Shown here piece after piece: positions 1 through 9,648 of a stretch of DNA of 64,000 nt. The position numbers and the translations under genes were made by a program. The stretch is from Prorocentrum cordatum (Eukaryota > Sar > Dinophyceae > Prorocentrales > Prorocentraceae), in assembly GCA_963575745.1 (NCBI GenBank), contig CAUYUJ010008546.1:265469-329468 (forward strand). The letters are read 5' to 3'. Within the stretch, counting starts at the first letter, position 1. Every line of letters starts with the position of its first letter. The notes below the pieces were generated by a model. It did not search any database. It was not told where the DNA came from and was given only the letters and a program-made list of their open reading frames with translations.

Positions 1-69
1 AGCTCAAGGCGCCTAAACGGTTTGAGCATACATGTCCATAGCACACATCATGAGCTGTACGTGTGCACA
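1..69 (-). repeat. Start of Copia-B 3' LTR (truncated by window edge)
   Basis: Bases 2-69 match 31791-31858 closely, including the shared stretch GCTCAAGGCGCCTAAACGG. On the minus strand similarity begins exactly at a TG dinucleotide in both copies (69 and 31858), as expected for the 5' edge of an LTR. The rest of this LTR lies outside the window. Confidence 0.65.
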
Positions 70-247
70 ACACTATACACAAGCAGTTATAATCATGCAG
101 ATTCATTTGTTTCACCTCTAAGATGCACGCTCGGTCCTGCGAGTCGACTCGCAGTGAGGCCTGCTACATTAGGTACTGCAGAAATATTCAGCCGGTCAAG
201 TCTCGGCGGTCACAAGAATGTGGTGAAATTGCGCTCAAAGCTCAATC
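70..247 (-). other. Copia-B 3' untranslated region
   Basis: This lies between the last Copia-B stop codon (248-250, minus) and the 3' LTR edge at 69. No obvious polypurine tract is visible and nothing coding is recognised here. Confidence 0.4.
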
Positions 248-1445
248 CTAGGTTTGCATCGGTCCCTCGTACTGATCATCCCTGCTGGCTCCTTTCGTTC
301 CAGGCCATCTCGGCTTGGCGATCCGCTTCTTGGCCTCGGCACGCCTCCGTTTGTCCTCCGCCCACTCAGGTGCATCGTGGTCTTTCAACACTTGGAAGCA
401 CGCCCTGCACTCCACCTTCTCGTGAAAATGGTTGCTTCCCCGAGTCGTGAGTCACTCGGGTCGACGCTCGCAGGTAGCTGGGTCCAGGATCGGCTGCTTC
501 TCCGTCCGCTTGATCGTCTTCTTGTCGTAGATCTGGTACTTGACGTCCTTGGGCTGTTCGTAGAACTTGTTCTAAGTAGTTGCCGTTCCTCGTGTTGGTG
601 CTGATGACCCCGAGCGGCTTGTCACGCCCTTAGCCTTGCCATTGCCTCTTCCTTTATCTGGTTTGAAGATCTCGTCGTCCGCTTCTTTGCACAGCCCTCC
701 TCGTATGTTCCCCTTGTCGTCGTAGCCTGCCGTTTACTCCACTGGGATAGTCTTGCCGTCTCCCTGGATTGACGATGTCGATTGTTCTTGATGTTTGATT
801 GCCCTGCGAACCCGTTGTCCACAATCACACTGGTCCACCACCATACTGCATACTGCACATGCCGCCGTAGCCGCCGCTGCTGCTCCAGCCTTTCCCTTCA
901 CGACCAGGAACTCCGGAACTCCGAGTCGACGCCGTCCTCCATCATGTACGTAGCAGTTGTCGTCGTCGTCGTCGTCGTCCTTGTTCGCCGCCGCTCCGTC
1001 GTCGTCGTCCTCTAAAGCGTAGCGTCAGCGCCTGCCACTTAGAGGTTCTCGGCACTGGGATCGTTCATGTCCAGTCGGTTGTCGCTGCCACTCATGCGAG
1101 TGTGTCCCTTCATGAATCGTCGCGCCATTATGTGAGAGCCTTCTTCTTGGGGGCGTAGACCGTGATCAGCTTCTTAATTAGCTCAGGTATCTTCCGCCGT
1201 TGCCAGTCGACCATATCTTCTATCGTGTGGTAGAAGGTGCCGTCCGCCGTCTGAGTGACCATCATGCGCCACTTGAGGTTCCACTTGGGTCCAACTTTGT
1301 CCATCATAGCTGCATCTCGAACGTCGACCAACGTGTCGTAGTGGGTGTAGCTTCCGTGACGTACTGCTGCTGACAGTCGGACTCGCTTGGGATAGTTGGC
1401 TCTGTAGTGATCGCCGCGCTCGCCCTTCAGCTGGTACCTACCTCA
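248..1445 (-). pseudogene. Copia-B C-terminal tail after RNase H
   Basis: Minus-strand sequence downstream of RNase H keeps long open stretches. One (1331-1128) is rich in Lys, Trp and Met. The last, about 560-248, contains NKFYEQPKDVKYQIYD followed by one TGA and then a CX2C motif (VECRACFQV) and a charged Ala/Arg/Lys helix, ending at the stop at 248-250. A (GTC)n tract at 958-980 interrupts it. The CX2C after RNase H resembles the end of Copia-A (GHCRQC). The function is unknown and I infer that it is the polyprotein C-terminus. Confidence 0.5.
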
Positions 1446-2095
1446 TCTGGGCAACCGCCTGGTCGGCCTTCCTGTCGTCGGTAAGCCTGTAGCAGCCTGT
1501 CTTCAGCACGTAGCGCATGTAGTCAGCCGCCTGAGCGTCGCTCTTGGTCGGACAGTCGGCCAACATCCGCCAGGTGTTTACTACCTACTTGGGGACCAGA
1601 TTCGAGTCTTCAAGGTCGTTGCATAGCGCCTCGATATCGATCAGTAGCCTGCGTTCGCTGGGAATCGTGCCTCGCTCCTGTAGCAGGTGGTATAACTATT
1701 TGCACTCAGTCACTTGAATTGTCTGGATGTTCGCCACGTCGTCGGCTTGGGTGTAGTATGTGGATTGCATCTCCGCAAGATGAGCTCGTACAAGATCCCC
1801 ACTCTCAACTGCTTCGAGTGCTGCCAAGATCTCCGCCGTCAGGTGCTACGAACAACTCGCTTGATACGATGTGATCTCCATATTATCGGTGTGACCTTCG
1901 CTGGTTTGCCTCGAACGAACTTGTCATCCTCATTTCCGGTTATCAGGATGTGGAGCCCAGCCTGGTTGGCCATCTTGTTCATGCCAACGTTCGGGAAGCT
2001 AGAGTCGCCGATCGCGACCACCGCCGCATGAGTCTGGTCGATGTTCTGGAATGTGATCTCCACCTGGTACGTCGTAGCGGCCACGTTCATCTGAT
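1446..2095 (-). pseudogene. Copia-B RNase H domain
   Basis: The minus-strand translation starts with a copia RNase H block: the first Asp in AIGDSSF, then the IIWRSHRIKRVVRST segment and LTAEILAALEAVE (catalytic Glu), then LLIDIEALCNDLED and ADCPTKSD further on. The frame breaks between VVRST and LTAEIL near 1850, where one base is missing. The family is Ty1/copia RNase H, which degrades the RNA strand of the RNA:DNA hybrid during reverse transcription. All key acidic residues can still be read if the single-base shift is ignored. Another stop lies near 1590. Confidence 0.75.
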
Positions 2096-2149
2096 CGTCT
2101 TGTCAATCTCCATGGTGTCCTGTGCTGTGCTCTCTGGGTCGTGTGCTCG

Positions 2150-2563
2150 CGTCTGGCTTTAAATCAGCTGGATCGCGAGGTCCATCCTCGCCCTTTGACC
2201 AGCCACTGAAGTTTCCTGTTGACTCGGTGCATCGCTTGACGCTCCTCTGCTGTGATCGTACTCTCCTTATGCTTGCGTCGTGCCGCGCTCCACGGTATGC
2301 GTTCGATGCTCTCCGTGTACTCCTTCTGGGTGCAAGAAGTGCGGCCCCGGACTATCCGCTTGGAGTACCTCCCGCAGTGGTCGAAACCCTGCTCGATGCT
2401 GTGCCACGTGCCGTAACAGTGCATCTTCCTCAACGCTGTGACCTGGTTCTTGAACAACTCAGGGGATCCAGCAATCAGGTCGTCGTCCAAAATGTCCCGA
2501 TGAGCCCGGTCACCTTGCCCGACTCGTCCCTGCAGATGAAGAGTGCTGGGCGTAACTTGAATT
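2150..2563 (-). pseudogene. Copia-B reverse transcriptase, C-terminal half
   Basis: The minus strand encodes KLRPALFICRDESGKV, then LDDDLIAGSPELFKNQV (the copia VDD box, motif C). Next come ALRKMHCYGTWHSIEQGFDH and a segment ending TAEERQAMHRVNRKLQWL, which matches the copia RT-to-RNase H connection. There is a frameshift between LIGT and LDDD. The upstream half of RT is not adjacent. It lies at 11990-11619 on the same strand, and 2564-2568 is the GTGAT direct repeat at the break. Confidence 0.78.
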
Positions 2564-2568
2564 GTGAT
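2564..2568. repeat. Direct repeat GTGAT, left edge of element X
   Basis: GTGAT occurs here and at 11619-11623. On the minus strand, joining the two flanks across one copy gives an in-frame RT (PGAS then QFKLRPALF). This fits a 5-bp target-site duplication. Confidence 0.6.
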
Positions 2569-3720
2569 CTGGATCAGGAACTGGGTCTGGACACCGAAGC
2601 GTCCGCCCACCGAACGACCCAGGCTGCGGCCCCCATGTGGAGGGAGTCTTTCATCCCCCAGCGTGGGGCCCCAGATGGATGCGAGGGCAGCCCACAGGGC
2701 CAATTCCTGAGAGCGAGCGCGAGCGCGGCCGACGCCGCGCCCCACCCACCTCAGCCCGGGGCGGCCAAGGGGCTCGCCAGGCGCGGGGGAGAAAGTGGAA
2801 GCGGGGGGGCGGGGGGGTTGGTGGGAAGGGGGCGGCAGCCGGCAGGAAGAGGGGACGGCAGTCGCGAGGGATGCAGAAAGGGGAAAGGGAAAAGCAGGAG
2901 GGAGGCACGGGTGGCACAGGACGCAGATGGCGCGGCGAGGGGCGCCGGGGCGCCCTCCCTCCCGACGTCTCAGGCAGCGGCCCCCGGGAGGCCACCAGGG
3001 CGGCAGAGCACGGAAGGGCATCCGAAGCGCACGGCCGCACACGGCACCAGGCACGCACGGCACGCACGGCACCGGCACCACAACACGGGAGACCACCCCG
3101 CACGGCGGCACGGCACGGACACCCGCAGCACGGCGCCACGACACGGCACCAACGCGACACCACCCCCAGGGAGAACCAGACGAGGTCAGGCCAGGAGGGG
3201 CGCAACGGCGGAGGAGGCGAAGCCCAAAAGCAAATACAGCGCATGCATGTGTTGTCCCAGCTTGTCCCAGCTTAGAGACGAGGGTGCTGTGTCCGTTGTC
3301 CCAGTTGAGAGATGGAGGTAGAGTTCCGTCTTGATGACGTGGGGCGGCCAGTATGGGCACGTGAGAGAGCAAAACCAAGGTGAGCACCGGGGGGCGCCAC
3401 CGTCGGATGAGAAAGGCGGGGTCGCAATCCCCCGCTGGCTAGGCCCATTCGCGCCAGGAATTGGCCTTGTGGTCTGCAGGGCGGGGCGGCCCAGGACCGT
3501 CAGACCACCCAGGGAACACAACCACGAATGCATCAGAGAGGAATGGCCACGGGGCCAATAAGGGGGACAGGCGGGGGAGTGGGGGGGGGGCGGACGGATA
3601 CCCAAAGGAAGCAGGCCACATATCACTAAAGCGGGGAAGTACCACGGGGTTGGGAGGAACGGTAAGGCGAGAGCAGGAGGGAAGAAGGAAAGATAAGGAG
3701 GGGAGAAGGCGCGGGAGGAG
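2569..3720. other. GC-rich flank of element X, no gene recognised
   Basis: This stretch is very GC-rich. Positions 3030-3165 contain many short GCACGGCAC-type repeats. Long open frames on both strands come from lack of stop codons in GC-rich DNA and have no recognisable domain. From about 3560 to 3733 it becomes purine-rich (GGA), matching the purine-rich sequence on the other side of LINE-1 at 10230-10280. Confidence 0.4.
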
Positions 3721-3733
3721 GAGCAGCAGGAGG
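3721..3733. repeat. LINE-1 left target-site duplication
   Basis: GAGCAGCAGGAGG here is identical to 10230-10242. The bases outside the two copies differ. Both flanks are purine-rich, as if one tract had been split. The same 13-mer also occurs in a GGA-rich tract near 12058, so chance similarity in low-complexity DNA cannot be fully excluded. Confidence 0.65.
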
Positions 3734-3734
3734 C

Positions 3735-3756
3735 TCCGTAGCCATTTTGGCTCAAG
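3735..3756 (+). other. Genomic copy of the dinoflagellate spliced leader (DinoSL)
   Basis: All 22 bases match the known DinoSL consensus (DCCGTAGCC...GGCTCAAG, with D = T). It is followed by TC rather than a GT splice donor, so it is not an SL RNA gene. It sits at the very 5' end of LINE-1, just inside the target-site duplication. DinoSL is added to mRNAs by trans-splicing, so its presence in the genome at an insertion edge marks a reverse-transcribed, trans-spliced transcript. Confidence 0.92.
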
Positions 3757-3775
3757 TCCGTAGCGGTTGCTCAAG
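3757..3775 (+). other. Degenerate second spliced-leader relict
   Basis: Immediately after the full leader comes TCCGTAGC-GGTT-GCTCAAG. It shares the first 8 and last 7 bases of DinoSL but has a shortened, changed centre. Tandem relict leaders are known from retroposed dinoflagellate genes, where each round of trans-splicing and retroposition adds a leader. This copy suggests at least two rounds. Confidence 0.7.
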
Positions 3776-3898
3776 GATTTGAGATTTGGCGGGGGGGATC
3801 GCGCGGCCCCCGACAGCTTTCCCTGGCGTTCGCCCGCCAGGCATCTTTCACATCACGTTCAGGCTATCGTATTGCCATTTTTTCTGCCCACATCTTCG
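3776..3898 (+). other. LINE-1 5' untranslated region
   Basis: This 123-base segment lies between the leader relict and the chosen ORF1 start. It contains a G-run (3790-3796) and no other feature. Confidence 0.5.
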
Positions 3899-5338
3899 AT
3901 GGCTCCTTCTTCTTCTCGCTTCACTTATAACCCGTGGGTGCAAGCATATGAGGGTGACGGCGGGGAGGGGGAGTGGCAGGTCAAAGGCGGCGGTAAGTGG
4001 CACAACAAGAACAAGTCGCCCATCAAGTGCCCAGGGTGTGGCTGTCGCAAGAACGCTCCCTCGGCAAAGTGGTGCAAAAATTGTCATGGCCCTCTTCCTC
4101 AGGTTCCAGTTACTCCTGATCGCTCTGGCCCTCTTGCTCAGTCTGACTGGTCGAGACCGCCTGGGTGGTTTGGCGCTGCCTCGGGGAGTAAAGGAGGGCT
4201 TGGAGGTAAAGGCTTCGGCAAAGGCAAAGGCAAGGGTTTCAATGATACATGTCGGTTCGATTGGCATGGCTCAACCCTAGGAGGTCAGCTGCAGCCCGCT
4301 GGGATGGGAGGGGGTGCCCCGCCGCTCCCCGCTGGACCCGTTCCTGCTCTGTCCGTCGAAGAAGCTAAGCAGATGGCCTCCCTGTCGTACAAGGCGGGGG
4401 ATGCTACGAGGGGTAGGTACTATGCCGACGTGGCGGCCAGCCTGGAGGCCGCCAGCAAGCCCGCGGAGATCAACGTACATCAGCAGGTTCAACAGCAGCA
4501 TGCCGCAGTTCGTCGCCTGGAGAAGCAGCTCGAGAGCCAGCTCACTCGTTTGCTCAAGTGGAAGCAGGAGACTGCAGAGCTGGAGGAGCAGGTGCGCCAG
4601 TCGCGGGACCAACTCGGCAAGGCTGATGAGGAGTACAAAGCGGCTGTGGAACGGCTTCGCGACAGCAGCGGCGCAGGTGCGACGGGCGCTGTCGCGGCTT
4701 CGGGACCGTGCAGCACCCCAGCCATCCCGCTGCGGGACATCATGGAGGGCAAGTTCGATCTCACGAGCATCCTCAAGTTTGACATCATGGAGGAGTTCGA
4801 GAGCAGCGAGTACGATGTCACCGATGGTGATCGCAAGGAGTATCAGACTCGGCTGGAGAAGTTGCAGACAGGCGTGCAGGACTTGTCCAAGTCATTGTTC
4901 GAGCAGCTCACCTCTACGGCTGCGGAGGTCAAGGCAGTCCATCTGGCTCACAAATCACGGCTTCAGCGCAAACGGCGTAAAGGAGACGATGGCGAGGGAC
5001 TTCCTGATCAGGACGCTGACGGTGCAGGTCGCGGTGCCGCTGCAGGTGGGGGCGAAGCTGCTGCGCCTTCTGAGCCAGGCGCCGCGTCTCAGCCTGCTGC
5101 GAGGCCTGCCGCCGCTGCCGCAGCCACTGACATCCGAGCTCGGGTTGACCAGCATCTGCCAGGTCCCCCCCCCCCCCCTCCCCTCGTCAGAGGGGGGGCC
5201 GGCCTAGTGGAGTGCCTCTTGGCACTCCGAGCTCGGGTGACTCGCGTCATTTGTTTCAACTTTTTGGCAGATCGAGTCTCCTCTATTGGCCTTCAGTACA
5301 GAAGTCAGACTTGCGTTTGGCGCGCAAGCTTCACTTGA
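3899..5338 (+). CDS. LINE-1 ORF1 protein: zinc ribbon plus coiled coil
   Basis: The open frame gives 479 residues from ATG 3899 (context cgATGg, the first Met inside the element that precedes a conserved N-terminus). After a Gly/Lys-rich start comes a C4 zinc ribbon, KCPGCGCRKN...KWCKNCHG, at about residues 42-63. Gly-rich sequence follows. About residues 185-275 form a Gln/Glu-rich coiled coil, and an acidic helical part and an Ala-rich C-terminus come next. A C14 run (5165-5178) lies near the end. It probably binds LINE RNA in the ribonucleoprotein, inferred from its ORF1 position. It uses no RRM or ordinary CCHC knuckle. The TGA stop overlaps the ORF2 ATG (TGATG, 5336-5340). LINE-2 ORF1 has the same ribbon-then-coiled-coil layout. 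Confidence 0.75.
   Translation: MAPSSSRFTYNPWVQAYEGDGGEGEWQVKGGGKWHNKNKSPIKCPGCGCRKNAPSAKWCKNCHGPLPQVPVTPDRSGPLAQSDWSRPPGWFGAASGSKGGLGGKGFGKGKGKGFNDTCRFDWHGSTLGGQLQPAGMGGGAPPLPAGPVPALSVEEAKQMASLSYKAGDATRGRYYADVAASLEAASKPAEINVHQQVQQQHAAVRRLEKQLESQLTRLLKWKQETAELEEQVRQSRDQLGKADEEYKAAVERLRDSSGAGATGAVAASGPCSTPAIPLRDIMEGKFDLTSILKFDIMEEFESSEYDVTDGDRKEYQTRLEKLQTGVQDLSKSLFEQLTSTAAEVKAVHLAHKSRLQRKRRKGDDGEGLPDQDADGAGRGAAAGGGEAAAPSEPGAASQPAARPAAAAAATDIRARVDQHLPGPPPPPPLVRGGAGLVECLLALRARVTRVICFNFLADRVSSIGLQYRSQTCVWRASFT
5165..5178 (+). repeat. C14 homopolymer near end of LINE-1 ORF1
   Basis: Fourteen consecutive C bases are followed after 11 bases by a G7 run (5192-5198). Length variation here would change the ORF1 C-terminus. 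Confidence 0.9.
5209..5228 (+). other. Perfect hairpin ahead of the ORF1/ORF2 junction
   Basis: GGAGTGCC-TCTT-GGCACTCC is an 8-bp stem with a 4-base loop, about 110 bases upstream of the TGATG overlap. It could affect translation of the downstream frame, but this is inference. Confidence 0.55.
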
Positions 5339-7144
5339 TGTCTCAAGGCGTCTCCGAGTTTTTTCCTGCTCCGATTGTTCCTTGGGGCCCTCATCCTGTG
5401 CCCCCAGGTGACCATGAAATCCCTGATCCTCGTCCTTCTCCTCTCCCTGGTCTGGCAGATCAGAAGTTGAGCGATGGTCCCGCAGCCGCAGATGCGGTCG
5501 CACGCTTGCCGCAATCCGATCTTTTTGCTGGAGCAAGTACGGTCAGGGCCTCCAGTCGGGGAGGGGCCATGGACTGGTCAGCCCCCGCCCCTGCGCCTCC
5601 AGCGACGTCTGGTCCAGCCAGACCACAGAGTTGCGGGCTCGACGAAGGCCTGCTGGTGTCCACCGTGAACGCCAACTGCTGGGGCACTTTGAAGAACTAC
5701 CTTACGAGCAGTGTATCGCATATCGTTATCGCGCAGGAGCATCGCCTACGAGGTGACGACGATATTGCAACGGCCTCGAAAGGGGCCAAGTTTTTGGGTT
5801 GGAAGTCGCTCTGGGCTCCAGGTATTGTTGGCGAGGGCGGTGGCACCCCCCCTGGGGTCGGCGTCTTTGTGCGTGACGCGCTTGGCATGTTCGAGCACCA
5901 GGACAAGATCGTGCTGGCCGAGGGCCGCGCGATAGCAGCCATGGTGCACGTGCCAGGGTGCGCCACCTTCTGCGTCTTCTCCCTCTACCTCCGCCACAGC
6001 GAAGGTCTGTCAGAGGCCAATTTGTCCAACTTAAAGTCAGTGTGGGAATTTATCGGGGGGTTAGAGTGCGAGTTCATCATTGGGGCTGACTGGAATTTCC
6101 CCCCCGAGACTTTGGCTGCGTCTGGCTTCCATGCTAAGGCTAATGGGGTGATTGTCAGTTCCCAAGGGCGCGCTCACTTCCCCAGTGTCGGCACCCCCGA
6201 ACGTTTTGATTTTTTCGTTGTGTCGCACGCCCTCTCCCTCGGTCCCAAGCAGATCGATGTGCAGGGGGGCTCGCCCATCCACCCTCATAGACCTGTGTCT
6301 CTGCGTTTCCACGCATCTGTTGGTGATCTCAAGGCTCTCGCCTTCCGACGCCCGCGCGACCTTCTTGTGGTGCCACCGGTTGGCCCGCAGCCTGAGCCTG
6401 GGTCGTGGGAAGTCCCCCTTGGGCTGGCGCGCGAGGCTTTTCGGGCGGTGCAAGAGGGCGAAGGTGATCGTGCTCGTGCTATGCTGGCCCCTGGATACCG
6501 CGCGTGGGCCAACTCGGCCGAGCGGGACCTCAGCGCCATCATGGGGGTGAAGGTTCCCAAGGGAGCCAGGGGTAAGCGGCCGCAGATGCATTGGAAGAGC
6601 ATCCTGAAAAAAGGGGGCCGTGAGCCTGATCCCACCCTCAGGTCGGTGCTGTGGTTGAGCAGCCAACTTCGTGCTTCCAGGTGCTACTTGAGCCCTGAGG
6701 GCCTTCTAGATGGAGGTCGTCAGGTGCTGGCGGCGCTCGCGGAGCCGCCGACGACGGCGGCGGTGGCAGAGAACCCAGACTACGCGCCTCTTTTTCGCAC
6801 TGCCGCTGGCTTAGCGCGTAGTCTGCTGCGCTCGGTGGACGATCCCGAGGTGGCCGCCGACCTCGATCGGCACATCTGCGAAGTTTCTGAAGCTTGTGTC
6901 ACTGCTAAGGCATCCGCGGCCAAGTCCTCTCGGAAGGCTTGGTACGAATGGGTGCGTCAAGGGCTCGAGAAAGGGTCGCGTAATGCGCAGAGGGCTATTC
7001 GGGACCCTGTGGCCTGGGCTCCCACCACCACTCTCTCTCGCTCGGGCATTGCGGTGTCAGATCCCATGAGCTTGCTCAAGGCTGAATCGGCCAAGTTTTT
7101 TCTATCTGGGGGGAGGGTCTTTGCGGTAAGGAGTTGTTGCCATG
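5338..7144 (+). pseudogene. LINE-1 ORF2, endonuclease and linker segment
   Basis: From ATG 5338, which overlaps the ORF1 stop, the frame stays open to the C14 run at 7145. Residues about 105-325 form an EEP (APE-like) endonuclease: VNANCW with Asn near 111, IAQEHR with Glu near 134, GADWN with Asp near 251 and Asn near 253, RFDFFVVS with Asp near 291, and a terminal HRPVS. All the expected nicking residues are visible except that the usual final SDH is HRP. A basic linker with no recognised motif follows. The domain would nick target DNA to prime reverse transcription. Confidence 0.82.
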
Positions 7145-7158
7145 CCCCCCCCCCCCCC
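7145..7158 (+). repeat. C14 homopolymer at an ORF2 frameshift
   Basis: Fourteen C bases sit exactly where the coding frame changes between linker and RT. One base gained or lost explains the shift, whether by mutation or by sequencing error. Confidence 0.85.
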
Positions 7159-8229
7159 TCTCGAGCCCGACATCGTCAGGGCCATGTCCAAGAAATATCG
7201 GCCTGCCTCTGCTGTCAGCTTGGACGGCTTCCACTGCCGTCATTTCAGCCTGCTCCCTGACGAGGCTCTGATGGCCCTGTCTCTGTGGTTCTCGGTCATG
7301 GAGGCCACGGGGTCCCTGCCTGTCCAGCTCTCTTGGGTGCTGGTCGCTTTGTTGGCCAAGCCTTGTGGAGGCTTCCGACCCATTGGGATTTTTCCGAGCT
7401 GGTACCGGGTCTGGGGCAGGTGCCGCCGCTTTGAAGCTCTTCGTTGGGAGATCCAGCACAGCCGCCCTTACTGGGCGGCGGGGGCCCACCGCGGGGCGGG
7501 GAACGTGGTCTGGAGGCAGGCTTTCAGAGCGGGGTCGGGGACGGTCAGAGGTCAGGTCAGTGCCTCGATTTTTTGGGGCTTGCGCAAGTACTACGAACAT
7601 ATCGACCTCGGCTTTCACTGGGCCAAGTGTAAGCAGCATCAGTTCCCCTTGGGCATCGCGCGCCTCGCGATTCACGCCTACTCCTGCGCGAGGTTCATGA
7701 CTTTGGGGGGAATTGTCGACGGCCCCTCTTTTGCCCTGAGAGGGATCGTCGCGGGTTGTACCTTCGCGACGGGCCTTATTCGGGTGTTCGCCCTGGAGCT
7801 TTCGGCCCCATCCCGAGGGGACCCGATTTTGATGTTTACGTAGATGATTTGAGCCTCAGCGCGACTGGCAAGCCCAGTTTCGTTTTGAAGCATCTGGTTT
7901 CAGGTGCTAGAGCTCTGCACTCGGTGATCACGCCGACGCTCAAGTGCAAGCTGGCTATGGATAAGGTTGGCATGGTCTCCAGCAGTAAACACATTTCGGC
8001 TGCGCTCTCGGCTGAGCTCGGGGACTTAGTCGGCGATCCAGCTTGCACTCGGATGACCAACTTAGGTGTGGATTACACGGCTGGCAGAGCGGTCAGAGCT
8101 CCTGGAAAGAACAGGAGTGCCAAAGTTAAGCAGAGGGCGGCAGCGACCCTCAGGAAAGCTCGTCGTCTCGGGAAGTTGGCCCCACACTGGGTCGCAAGGT
8201 GGTCAAAGTTTTCGCCTCTGGGCCCTTAG
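7159..8229 (+). pseudogene. LINE-1 ORF2, reverse transcriptase segment
   Basis: RT starts with SLDGFHCRHFSLLPDEAL, then AKPCGGFRPIGIFPSWYR (motifs 1-2). Motif A reads FWGLRKYYEHI, where LINE-2 has CDLKQCYEHV, so the catalytic Asp is Gly (GGC at 7577-7579). Motif B is LRGIVAGCTFATGL. The frame shifts near 7800 and continues with YVDD at 7837-7848 (motif C). It runs to a stop at 8227-8229. The loss of one catalytic Asp together with frameshifts argues that this copy is dead. Confidence 0.8.
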
Positions 8230-8670
8230 CTGGGGCTGTCTACGGATCGGACTTGTATGGGGTCTCTGACCGCGAGCTGTTGCCGCTTCGACGCATGGCC
8301 ATGTCATGCGTGAAACCTTCTGCCCAGGGTAGGCCCCTTTCGGTTTTGAGTCTTTTAGAGGGGGGCCCCACGTGGAGGGCCAGCTGCGCCCCCATTATCC
8401 GCTGGGCCAAGGAGGTGTGGATCCGACAGACGAGGGCCTTTGAATGGGCCCTGAGTTGGGCCGAGCTTCGGACTGGTTGGAGTTCGGTTTTCGAAAAAGA
8501 CGACTGGTCCTGGGCCAAAGTTTCGGGGCCTATCTCAGGGCTGCGAATGTCGCTGTACAGGCTTGGGTGGTCCATGCCCAATTTCACCACCCTCGTGGAC
8601 GATTTCGGTCGAGAGATTTCTCTCACGTTGTCGCCGCCTAAACTGGTGAAGCTTTTTTTGCAAGGAGGCG
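8230..8670 (+). pseudogene. LINE-1 ORF2, RT-to-RNase H connector
   Basis: A third frame carries on with YGSDLYGVSDRELLPLRRMA and a Trp-rich helical stretch, matching position and style of LINE-2 60075-60700 (KDVHRLRVLGAKSLG and onward). It is the RT thumb/connector by position. Frame changes occur at about 8225 and about 8650. Confidence 0.55.
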
Positions 8671-9648
8671 GTGTTTCGGAGCCTCGAGCGGGATTCGGGG
8701 GACAAGTTTCAGGCTGGTTTCCGTTTCTGTTGGGACGTCCCGAAGAGGCTTTTAGTTCCCAAGAAAATCCCCGGGGTGCAGAAGGGTATGATCCGCGCTC
8801 TTGCCACCAATGCCTGCTGGACTGCAGGCGATGCCGCTGACTTAGGCTATCCCATCTCCAGCTTGTGCCCGCTGGGCTGCGGCGCCAAGGACACCCTGTT
8901 TCACCGCCTCTGGGCGTGCCCGTGCGCGCAGGCCGAGCGGGGCGAACACATGCCGAAGTGGATCCAGGAAGCGGCGCTTGAGGTGCCAGAGAGCGACCCC
9001 GAGAGAAAAGCTCTGTGGCTTCATCGTGCGTTCAGACATCCTGGGGACTGGGCTCCTAAGCCTGCAATCTCGCCCTACGGTGTCACAGTCGACTGGTATG
9101 TGGACCTGCTCCCTGATCCTGCCAGGCCAGGCTCGCCCCCCTCCGTTGTTCCCAGGGACGGCGTCTGGGGGCACATTCTCATGGATGGGTCCTGCACTAG
9201 GCATCCGGTTAGGGAGTTGTCCAGGGCGGGGCGGTCTGTTGTTATGGTCTCGGGGTCGGGGGAGAAGCTTGGGGTTATCAAAGGCCCCCTCTGGGCTCCG
9301 TGGCCTCAGACCCCCCAGGGAGCCGAATTTGGTGCCCTTGCCTGGACTGCGTTGTACACGGAGGGCCCGGCTCAGTGTTATTCAGGTTGTGCTAATGTGG
9401 TGCTGCTGCAGAATCTTGGCGGCGAAGGCCCAGCCCGTCAGTATGCTGGCTTCGTCAGACAAGCGCGCCACCATTTTGGCCGCTTCTGCGAGGGCTTCCA
9501 CAAAGTGGCTGCCCACAAAGATGTGGAGGAGGAGGGTTTGTCGGCGGAGGAGCGCTTTCGGAGGTTGGGAAATGCGTATGCCGACGATGCGGCGAAGGAC
9601 GGTGCGAAGCGCCATCCGACTATGACGCCGACGGAGGCTGAAGATTAA
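8671..9648 (+). pseudogene. LINE-1 ORF2, CCHC motif and RNase H
   Basis: After KKIPGVQKGMIRALATNACW comes a zinc motif CPLGCGAKDTLFHRLWAC (CX3CX6HX4C), typical of the region after RT in LINEs. RNase H follows: first Asp in HILMDGS (9184-9186), Glu in QGAEFGAL (9325-9327), then CYSGCANVV where the third Asp is Gly (GGT, 9385-9387), then NAYADDAAK with the last Asp. LINE-2 keeps Asp in the third position (YLDCAAVV). The segment ends with a TAA at 9646-9648. Confidence 0.78.

Noticed and set aside
2164-3387. 407-codon minus-strand frame as one gene
   Set aside because: Only its last part (below 2563) is real Copia-B RT. The rest is GC-rich element X sequence read through by chance.
3735-3756. 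SL RNA gene
   Set aside because: The leader is followed by TC, not a GT splice donor, and no Sm-site-containing snRNA-like sequence follows. It lies at a LINE edge.
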